Below are positions 6,440 through 11,347 of a DNA stretch of 11,347 bases, piece after piece (position 1 is the first letter of the stretch; each line of letters begins with the position of its first letter). The notes under the pieces are model-generated. The model saw only the letters and a list, made by a program, of their open reading frames with translations. It did no database searches and was not told the DNA's origin. The translations under genes and the position numbers were made by a program. Source of the stretch: Gammaproteobacteria bacterium (GTDB lineage Bacteria > Pseudomonadota > Gammaproteobacteria > UBA7966); the NCBI GenBank assembly GCA_003485715.1, contig DNIF01000008.1, positions 1 to 11,347 of the forward strand. The letters are read 5' to 3'.

Positions 6440-7192
6440 ATGGCAGCACGGCCTTGGGTGGCGGTAGTGGCCGATCGCATCGAGACCAATGGCCGCTACG
6501 AGCAGCGCGTGGCAGAGCAGTATCTCGAGCCTCTGTGGGCGCTGGCCGGGGTGGAACCGGTGTTGCTGCCGGCGCGCGAGGAAGGGGCTAGTTTGCCGGG
6601 CCTGCTCGAACGCTGCGCGGGTGTCTGTCTCACCGGCGCGCGTTCTAATCTGCACCCCGAGCATTACGGCGCGACCGCCACGACGCCCTGTGCCCCCCTC
6701 GACCAGGCCCGGGATGCCACCGCCCTGGCCGTGGCCGTCCTTGCGACCACTCACGGCCTGCCGCTGCTCGGGATCTGCCGGGGACTGCAGGAACTGAACG
6801 TCGCGCTGGGCGGCAGCCTGCACCCGGCCCTGCACACCCTTCCGGGGCGTCTGGATCACCGCGCCCCGGAAGGGCCAACCAAAGAGCGCTACGCCGAGCG
6901 CCACTCGGTGCAGTTCCGGCCCGGCGGCCTGCTCGCCCGCCTCACCGGTCTGTCCGGGTGCCCGGTCAACAGCCTGCACGCCCAAGGTATCGAACGCCTG
7001 GCGAGTGGCCTCACCATCGAGGCCGAGGCCACAGACGGCACCATCGAGGCCGTCAGCGTGGAGGCCCATCCCTTCGCGCTGGCCCTGCAATGGCACCTGG
7101 AATACGAGGCCCTGACCAATCCGGTGGCCCGGGCCGTGTACTCCGCCTTCGGCGCCGCGATACAGCGGACGACAGCGCACGCGCGGGGATGA
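6440..7192 (+). CDS. PuuD-like class I glutamine amidotransferase (gamma-glutamyl hydrolase)
   Basis: A protein of 250 residues. ATG 6440 lies two bases after the oxygenase stop; a TTG at 6434 in the same frame would overlap it but adds only two residues. The fold is a class I glutamine amidotransferase of the peptidase C26 type. It has LTGARSNLHPEHYG, the nucleophile elbow GICRGLQELN with Cys113, and the His219/Glu221 pair in QWHLEYEA, so the catalytic triad is complete. The best-known relative, PuuD, hydrolyses gamma-glutamyl-GABA in putrescine breakdown. No other puu gene is in the window, so the substrate could be another gamma-glutamyl compound. The PuuD motif QWHPEW reads QWHLEY here, a small deviation. 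Tight linkage to the 2-oxoglutarate oxygenase suggests a shared pathway, perhaps catabolism of an amine or amino-acid derivative; this is inference. Confidence 0.88.
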   Translation: MAARPWVAVVADRIETNGRYEQRVAEQYLEPLWALAGVEPVLLPAREEGASLPGLLERCAGVCLTGARSNLHPEHYGATATTPCAPLDQARDATALAVAVLATTHGLPLLGICRGLQELNVALGGSLHPALHTLPGRLDHRAPEGPTKERYAERHSVQFRPGGLLARLTGLSGCPVNSLHAQGIERLASGLTIEAEATDGTIEAVSVEAHPFALALQWHLEYEALTNPVARAVYSAFGAAIQRTTAHARG

Positions 7193-7299
7193 AAAACGGG
7201 GCGCGGGGATCGGGGCCAGGGCTTGCGCCGCCCGGTCGTTGCCTGTGACAGACTGTGGGGCTCCCGGGGCCGGCACGGCCTGCAAGTCACCTTCGCCTC

Positions 7300-9069
7300 A
7301 TGCTAGCCGCCCTGCTCGTATTCCTCGCCGCCGCCGCTGTCGCCCCGCCCCTGTGCAAGAAACTGGGGCTGGGCAGCCTGATGGGCTATCTGCTGGTCGG
7401 CCTCGCGATCCGGCCTCTGGTCAGCAACCTCGGTGTGGATCGGGAGCTCGTCCTGCACGTCTCTGAACTCGGCGTGGTCCTGCTGCTCTTTCTCGTGGGG
7501 CTGGAGTTGCGCCCGGCGGCCTTGTGGGAGATGCGTCATCGCATCCTCGGGCTCGGGCTGTCCCAGTACCTGCTGACGGCACTGCTCATCGGCGTAGCGG
7601 CCGCGTTCACAGGGCAGCCCTACCTCTGGCTCATCGCCGCGCTGGCCATCCCGATGTCCTCGACCGCCATGGGGCTGCGCGAACTGGTCAACCGGCGTCT
7701 GCTCGGCACCGAACCTGGCCGATCCGCCTTTGCCGTGCTGCTGCTGCAGGACATCCTGGTCGTGCCGGTACTGCTCATCATCGGCTGGGTCGGGGCCGGG
7801 AGCCTGATGAACGGTGCTCTCATCGCCCCCGTCGCGCTGCTCAAGGCGTTCGCCATCGTCATCGGGCTGCTCGTGTTCGGGCATTACATCGCGCGACCGC
7901 TGTTCCGCTGGGTGGCATCCGGGGGCGAACGCGAACCCTTCGTGGCGCTCTCGCTCGGGATCGTCATCGGTGCAGCCCTGCTCGCGGACGCCGCGGGGCT
8001 GTCGATGGCGTTCGGCACCTTTCTCGCGGGCGTGCTGCTCGCCGACAGTGAATATCGGCATGAGGTCGAACTGGATCTCGAGCCCTTCAAGGGCCTGTTG
8101 CTTGGCCTGTTCTTCATGTCGGTGGGGCTCAATCTCGACCTCGCCCTCATCCGCGCCGAATGGCTGCTCATCGTCGGCGCGGCACTGGGCGCGCTGCTGG
8201 TCAAGGGCTGTGTACTGGCCGCGCTGGCACAGGCGACCGGGCTTTCCGGTCAGGGTGGGCGCTATTTCCTGGTGGCGCTTGCGCCGATCGGGGAGTTCTC
8301 CTTCGTGCTCACCCGGCATGCGCGCGACAGCGGTCTCATCACACCGGCCGTGGCCGCCGAACTCGATGCCGTCGCCGCGCTGAGCCTGCTCGCCGGCCCC
8401 TTGCTGTTCATCCTGGTCGAACGGCTGGGGCTCTACCACTACAACCCCGTGGCACCGCCCTCTGCCACTCCGGCCCCCGAGGGTGGTGCCGTGATCGTGG
8501 TGGGCTTCGGACGCTTCGGGCAGGTGATCGCGCGCATGCTGCTCGCGCGCGGCTACAGCGTCAGCATCATCGACCACGACCCCTCACACGTGGAACTAGC
8601 GCGGCGCTTCGGCTGGAAGACACGCTACGGTGATGGCAGCCGTCTCGATACCCTACGCGCCGCCGGGCTCGACCAGGCCGAGGTGCTGGTACTCGCCTCC
8701 GGTGCCCCGGAGAACCTGGCGGAAACGGTGCGCAGGGTGCGCGAGGCGCATCCGCACGTGCGCATCCTCGCACGCGCGCAGAGCCGCCTGGACGCCTTCG
8801 AACTCGTCGAACTGGGCGTGGATTTCGAGCGCGAGACCTTCCGCAGTGCCGTCGCCCTCGCCGAGCGCGCACTCGTCGCCCTGGGCGAGGCCCCGACCAG
8901 CGCCCGCGCCGCTGCCCGCGCCTTCATCGATCACGATGATGCGTTGCTGCGCGCATCCGCCCTGCATCGCCACGATCAGGAAAGACTCATCGCGCTGGCG
9001 GCGCGCAGCCGAGTCGAGCTGGAAGAGCTGCTCGCGCGCGAGACGACGGCGAGCGAGGCGCGCCCTTAG
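7300..9069 (+). CDS. KefB/KefC-type K+/H+ antiporter (CPA2) with C-terminal RCK_N domain
   Basis: A protein of 589 residues from ATG 7300; a GTG at 7255 in frame would add 15 non-membrane residues before the first helix and is less likely. Residues 1 to about 380 form the Na+/H+ exchanger-type membrane domain. Kef signatures are clear: VGLELRPAALWEMRHRI, LLLQDILVVP with the Gln150-Asp151 pair, GTFLAGVLLADSEYRHEVEL and EPFKGLLLGLFFMSVGLNLD. Residues about 396-520 are an RCK/TrkA-N Rossmann domain with GFGRFG (402-407) and Asp425 for the nucleotide, then a Kef-like end (RETFRSAVALAERALVALGE). In characterised Kef systems glutathione holds the channel shut and glutathione adducts of electrophiles open it, acidifying the cytoplasm as protection. 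Glutathione-site residues cannot be confirmed by eye, and no KefF/KefG-type ancillary gene is adjacent. The 107-base gap upstream has no recognised promoter. Confidence 0.92.
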   Translation: MLAALLVFLAAAAVAPPLCKKLGLGSLMGYLLVGLAIRPLVSNLGVDRELVLHVSELGVVLLLFLVGLELRPAALWEMRHRILGLGLSQYLLTALLIGVAAAFTGQPYLWLIAALAIPMSSTAMGLRELVNRRLLGTEPGRSAFAVLLLQDILVVPVLLIIGWVGAGSLMNGALIAPVALLKAFAIVIGLLVFGHYIARPLFRWVASGGEREPFVALSLGIVIGAALLADAAGLSMAFGTFLAGVLLADSEYRHEVELDLEPFKGLLLGLFFMSVGLNLDLALIRAEWLLIVGAALGALLVKGCVLAALAQATGLSGQGGRYFLVALAPIGEFSFVLTRHARDSGLITPAVAAELDAVAALSLLAGPLLFILVERLGLYHYNPVAPPSATPAPEGGAVIVVGFGRFGQVIARMLLARGYSVSIIDHDPSHVELARRFGWKTRYGDGSRLDTLRAAGLDQAEVLVLASGAPENLAETVRRVREAHPHVRILARAQSRLDAFELVELGVDFERETFRSAVALAERALVALGEAPTSARAAARAFIDHDDALLRASALHRHDQERLIALAARSRVELEELLARETTASEARP

Positions 9070-9086
9070 TCCGGACCCGGGCGCGC
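9058..9086. terminator. GC-rich dyad between convergent genes, possible bidirectional terminator
   Basis: The arms GCGCGCCC (9058-9065) and GGGCGCGC (9079-9086) are perfectly complementary. The 13-base loop contains a second self-complementary motif, GTCCGGAC (9069-9076). The dyad spans the stop of the Kef-type gene (TAG 9067-9069) and lies just before the stop of the convergent Arg-rich gene (TGA 9093-9091), where a shared terminator would be expected. Neither side has a T-run, so a classical Rho-independent terminator is not fully supported. Confidence 0.45.
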
Positions 9087-9090
9087 TGTC

Positions 9091-10017
9091 TCAGTCTTCG
9101 CGGTCCTTCGCCCCGCGCGCGAAGCCGGTGATGCCACCGGGCCGATCCTTGCGTGGACCCCGCGCGGGGGTGCTGGCAGCCACCCGACGCGCACCGGGTC
9201 CGCCCTTCACACGCGGACGTGGTGGGGCCTCCTCAACACCTGGCCCGGCCCAGGCCCCTCCGGCGCGACCGGCCGTCGACCGTGGGCCCGCGGGTCGCCT
9301 GTCAGCACCATCCCGGCCTTCACCCGTACGCCGCCCCTCGGCCCGCCCCGGCGCACCTGCCCTGGGTCTGGCTGCGGGACGACCCGGGGCGCCAAAGGCC
9401 GGCGCCGAGCGGCTGGGGCGCTCACTGGAACGCTCACGCGGGGCTTGCCGGGCCGTGAACCCACCGGCGTCGGTCGTGGGACGCGCGCGCGGACTACGTC
9501 CGAGCACCTGATAGATTGCCGCCGCCAGCTCTGCCGGGGACACGTCGTGCTCCATCAACTGCTCCGTGACCCAGCGCGTGGACTGGGCAGTCACGCCCTC
9601 CCGCAAGGCACGAGCCACCCGCGCCTCGAGCGGCTGCGGGGCAGGTCGGTCACCGTCGCGGAATCCCCCAGCGCGGGCCGGGCGTGGGGCGCGCACGGGT
9701 AGCTGGCCGGCCTCCCCTCGGGGGCCACGCGCAGGCGGACGGGACCGCGGGGTCGACGCTTTGGCACCGCCCTCTGCTCGCGCCGGGCGAGCGGTACGCG
9801 GCGACGGTGGGCCACCGTCGCCGTATGCCGCTGAGCGTCTGGCGGGCGCTCGGGATCCCGCGTCGGCAGCACCTGTGCGCTCCCTCACAGCCCGGGCAGC
9901 ACCGGGTGCACGCTCGCTGCGGGCCGGCGCACCCTCGCCGCGGCGGGCAGGACGCGCCTTTCCGGTGATCGAGGAACCGGGTGCGCGCGGTGGACGTGAA
10001 CTGGGCGGTTTGGGCAT
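9091..10017 (-). CDS. Arg/Pro/Ala/Gly-rich, largely disordered protein with a short helical core
   Basis: I do not recognise a named family. The protein has 308 residues, 57 of them Arg by my count (about 18%), plus much Pro, Ala, Gly and Ser, spread over two arms (1-128 and 175-308) that should be disordered and strongly basic. Between them, residues 129-174 look folded: LEARVARALREG, then STRWVTEQLMEHDVSPAELA and AAIYQVLG, probably three short helices. This layout resembles the C-terminal region of some DEAD-box RNA helicases, which has a small helical module before a basic tail, but no helicase core is present. Nucleic-acid or ribosome binding is a reasonable inference, not shown. A real gene is supported by GGAG six bases before ATG 10017-10015, by the conserved-looking core, and by an uninterrupted 308-codon frame. 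It is convergent with the Kef-type gene. A structured candidate leader lies upstream and a strong palindrome lies inside it. Confidence 0.7.
   Translation of the reverse strand: MPKPPSSRPPRAPGSSITGKARPARRGEGAPARSERAPGAARAVRERTGAADAGSRAPARRSAAYGDGGPPSPRTARPARAEGGAKASTPRSRPPARGPRGEAGQLPVRAPRPARAGGFRDGDRPAPQPLEARVARALREGVTAQSTRWVTEQLMEHDVSPAELAAAIYQVLGRSPRARPTTDAGGFTARQAPRERSSERPSRSAPAFGAPGRPAARPRAGAPGRAEGRRTGEGRDGADRRPAGPRSTAGRAGGAWAGPGVEEAPPRPRVKGGPGARRVAASTPARGPRKDRPGGITGFARGAKDRED
9799..9823. repeat. 25-base perfect palindrome inside the Arg-rich gene
   Basis: The arms CGGCGACGGTGG (9799-9810) and CCACCGTCGCCG (9812-9823) are exact inverted copies around a single central base. In RNA this would fold as an 11-bp stem with a 3-base loop. 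It is translated as part of residues 65-73 of the Arg-rich protein, within the disordered N-terminal arm. Confidence 0.85.
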
Positions 10018-10050
10018 AGGGGACTCCGGTTAGTGGGCGGGTGACTTCAG

Positions 10051-10176
10051 GGGCAGGCGACCGGGGACTGCCCGCGATGCTCCGGACAGGACTGAATCCG
10101 GACGGCTAGTCCGGGAAGCCTGCGAGGGTAACAGCGAAAAGCCCACCACTTCGCGACCCTGCCCGCATGGGTCGCG
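10051..10176 (-). promoter_or_regulatory. Candidate structured leader or small RNA with three hairpins
   Basis: Three stems follow one another upstream of the Arg-rich gene: GGGCAG/CTGCCC (10051-10056 and 10068-10073), CCGGAC/GTCCGG (10098-10103 and 10109-10114, 5-base loop) and CGCGACCC/GGGTCGCG (10152-10159 and 10169-10176, 9-base loop). The nearest lies about 34 bases before the start codon. On the minus strand this would be a folded 5' leader; the region could instead be a separate small RNA on either strand. It does not match a riboswitch, RNase P, SRP RNA or 6S RNA that I recognise. GC-rich DNA yields short stems by chance, so only the third, 8-bp stem is notable alone. Confidence 0.35.
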
Positions 10177-10355
10177 GAGGACCCGCCAGGAGGACAGGTA
10201 CTGCGGCACGGGTGGGGCCCCAGGCTGGCTCGCAACTCCGCCATGCGGATTGCACAAGGCGGGGAACGTCAGGCAGGCGTCGGCAGGCAAGCGCCCAACT
10301 GTTTATCTTTTCACCATCCGATTGACGCGGCCCTCCTGCACCCTCCGGGGCGCGA

Positions 10356-10388
10356 TGCTCGGTCTGGTCGCAAACAAATGACCGAGCA
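10356..10388 (+). promoter_or_regulatory. Inverted repeat abutting the start codon of the small membrane protein
   Basis: TGCTCGGTC (10356-10364) and GACCGAGCA (10380-10388) are perfect 9-bp arms around a 15-base, AT-richer loop (TGGTCGCAAACAAAT). The right arm ends two bases before ATG 10391 and contains the only weak Shine-Dalgarno-like GAG. Folded in mRNA, it would hide the ribosome site; in DNA, it could be a repressor operator. Confidence 0.5.
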
Positions 10389-10390
10389 CC

Positions 10391-10678
10391 ATGATCCAGC
10401 TTATGGAAAATCGCCTCGATGGCTTCTTCAAGTGGATCTGGCGAGTGAATGCACTCGCCATCCTCGCCTTGAGTGGCGGGGCCTTGCTGCTGCTTGGCGT
10501 TTTCGCGCGCGATCTGCGCATCCTGGCGGCCGGGATCGACGGATTCCTCGGCCTGCATCAGCCTTCTGACTCCACCGCCCTGGTGTTCTACGCAAAGGGC
10601 GGCGTGGTGCGGGTGATGGACATCGACCTCGCCAGTCGCAGCCTGCGCAACGATGTGCCCCTGTCGGTGCAGGATTGA
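10391..10678 (+). CDS. Small single-pass membrane protein, unknown function
   Basis: I do not recognise a family. The product has 95 residues: a short N-terminal segment (MIQLMENRLDGFFKWIWR), one membrane helix at about 19-38 (VNALAILALSGGALLLLGVF), then a soluble part of about 55 residues. That part includes a likely beta-strand segment (STALVFYAKGGVVRVMDIDL) and ends LRNDVPLSVQD. Basic residues flank both ends of the helix, so topology is uncertain. Start choice: ATG 10391 has only a weak GAG ahead of it; an internal ATG at 10403 (Met5) is an alternative. The coherent hydrophobic helix argues this frame is real, in preference to the overlapping frame at 10243-10569, which has no such structure. 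A perfect inverted repeat ends two bases before the start. The gene lies 209 bases upstream of the outer-membrane protein gene and probably has separate transcription. Confidence 0.65.
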   Translation: MIQLMENRLDGFFKWIWRVNALAILALSGGALLLLGVFARDLRILAAGIDGFLGLHQPSDSTALVFYAKGGVVRVMDIDLASRSLRNDVPLSVQD

Positions 10679-10705
10679 CCGGCCTGAATTGATGTCCTGG
10701 TCTGC

Positions 10706-10735
10706 GTGACAGAGCCGCCCGCCGTTGCCTACACT
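10706..10735 (+). promoter_or_regulatory. Candidate sigma-70 promoter for the outer-membrane protein gene
   Basis: A -35-like GTGACA (10706-10711, 5 of 6 to TTGACA) is followed after 18 bases by a -10-like TACACT (10730-10735, 4 of 6 to TATAAT). It lies between the small membrane gene and the start at 10888, implying a leader of about 145 bases. It is the best promoter match I see in the window, but was judged by eye. Confidence 0.45.
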
Positions 10736-10887
10736 CGCGCCCGCTCTCTTGGCTTCGGCGCGCAATGATTGCCCGGCGCCGGCAAGCCCCTTTGGCTTCC
10801 CGACGTATCCCTCGCCCCATTCTCTCGTTGCCGCTCGCGCCGCAGGCGCGTCGGGCGGCTGAAACAACCTTTGTCGAGATTCCGCCC

Positions 10888-11347
10888 ATGCACCGCCTTA
10901 CCCTCACTGTCTCGCTGCTCACACTGACCCCGCTCGATGCTCTGGCCGTGCGCCCCTTCGTCACCGACGACGCGCGCATCGTGGACGAAGGTCAGGTGAC
11001 CTCCGAGGTGTGGCTCGAGACGGCCTCGACCGGCGGGCCGTGGGAAGACAGCCTGCATACGCTGATTGGTACTTCTGTCACCCAGTGGCTGGAACTGACC
11101 GCCGTCAGTACTTTCGGGCTCGAGACCGGATTCGGCAACGACATCTCCAACCCCGTGTTCCAGGCCAAGACCCTGCTGTTGCCCGCCGTGGCCGACGGGC
11201 CGGTCGGCATTGCCGTGAGCCTTGGCTACATCCCGGAACTGGGCCAGGGTCCCTCTCACATCGCGGGTGACGGTGGCTACGCACTCGCGCTCATCACCAA
11301 GCGCCTGAACGAGGATCGCCTGCTCCTGCACACGAACCTCGGATTCA
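10888..11347 (+). CDS. Predicted outer-membrane beta-barrel protein (C-terminus off the window)
   Basis: The frame opens at ATG 10888 and runs to the right edge, with 153 residues visible. Residues 1-20 are a signal peptide (MHRLTLTVSLLTLTPLDALA), and the mature protein starts VRPFVTDDARIVDEGQ. That RPFVTDDARIV opening is one I associate with a family of uncharacterised outer-membrane proteins related to the transporter/MetA-like (phenol-degradation) barrels. The rest alternates polar and hydrophobic residues as in barrel strands (TSEVWLETA, LELTAVSTFGLETG, GPVGIAVSLGYIP, GYALALITKRL, RLLLHTNLGF), with Gly/Asp turns between. Function is unknown; passage of hydrophobic or small molecules across the outer membrane is a guess from the family. 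No strong Shine-Dalgarno precedes the start, but the signal peptide supports it. Confidence 0.75.
   Translation, partial: MHRLTLTVSLLTLTPLDALAVRPFVTDDARIVDEGQVTSEVWLETASTGGPWEDSLHTLIGTSVTQWLELTAVSTFGLETGFGNDISNPVFQAKTLLLPAVADGPVGIAVSLGYIPELGQGPSHIAGDGGYALALITKRLNEDRLLLHTNLGF

Larger units (their letters stand above)
10018..10390. other. Divergent intergenic region, 373 bases, rich in hairpins
   Basis: This spacer separates the minus-strand Arg-rich gene from the plus-strand small membrane protein and should contain promoters for both. It holds the hairpin cluster at 10051-10176, a 10-base palindrome TGGGGCCCCA at 10213-10222, and an AT-richer island near 10301-10320 (TTTATCTTTTCACC) that stands out from the GC-rich surroundings. 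A TTGACG at 10322-10327 has no matching -10 at a proper distance. Short open frames here (for example 10030-10290 minus) have no protein-like features and I call no gene. Confidence 0.55.

Noticed and set aside
5388..6449. Minus-strand frame of 353 codons opposite the oxygenase
   Set aside because: There is no recognisable domain, and it is exactly antisense to a gene with an intact iron and 2-oxoglutarate site.
7303..8577. Minus-strand frame of 424 codons opposite the Kef-type gene
   Set aside because: It is rich in Gln/His/Glu/Asp, as expected from antisense reading of membrane helices. It has no domain or start signal.
10018..10390. RNase P RNA, because of the string GAGGGTAAC near 10124
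   Set aside because: The other conserved class A elements and the expected length and order are missing.
10243..10569. Plus-strand frame of 108 codons overlapping the small membrane protein
   Set aside because: It has no hydrophobic or domain structure, and the other frame gives a coherent membrane protein.
10106..10867. Minus-strand frame of 253 codons covering the small membrane protein
   Set aside because: There is no domain, signal or ribosome site, and it overlaps a plus-strand frame with a clear membrane helix. I cannot exclude it formally.

Overview
The window is compact, GC-rich bacterial chromosome. Envelope genes dominate: signal peptides followed by a LysM domain, a metallopeptidase with a C-terminal PEP-CTERM/VPLPA-like sorting tail, and an outer-membrane-type protein. 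Together with a KefB/C-type antiporter and a dispersed repeat built on a 'GTCATCCCCGCGCAGGCGGG'-like hairpin, this points to a high-GC proteobacterium, probably gamma or beta. That placement is an inference from gene types and composition; there is no rRNA or other marker gene here. I found no tRNA, rRNA, CRISPR array, transposase, integrase or phage gene.

Layout. Positions 1-1822 (minus strand) hold a LysM protein with a His/Glu/Asp-rich repetitive tail that runs off the left edge, a secreted Rap1a/Tai-like protein, and a secreted Sel1-repeat protein. The last two share a 4-base stop/start overlap. Positions 1922-2027 carry a dispersed repeat whose two ends are both tandemly duplicated. Positions 2087-3028 (minus) encode a HExxH metallopeptidase. 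A 358-base divergent spacer separates it from a plus-strand block: a trypsin/HtrA-like serine protease without PDZ domain, translationally coupled to an EamA/DMT exporter (3387-5257); then a 2-oxoglutarate/Fe(II) oxygenase, a class I glutamine amidotransferase-like (PuuD-type) hydrolase and a Kef-type K+/H+ antiporter (5451-9069).

The antiporter converges, through a GC-rich dyad, on a minus-strand gene for an Arg/Pro/Ala/Gly-rich, mostly disordered protein of 308 residues with one short helical core (9091-10017). Upstream of that gene is a 373-base spacer with several hairpins, then a 95-residue single-pass membrane protein whose start codon abuts a 9-bp inverted repeat, and finally the 5' part of a predicted outer-membrane beta-barrel protein running off the right edge.

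How the genes work together. Two couplings are visible directly: protease/exporter (TGATG) and Sel1/Rap1a (GTGA). A third, oxygenase/amidohydrolase, is a 2-base gap. The rest looks like housekeeping and envelope genes rather than one pathway. The least explained part is 9091-10678: an Arg-rich protein with a structured candidate leader, next to a small membrane protein with a candidate translational switch. I see no proof of a new system; these are the places I would look first.
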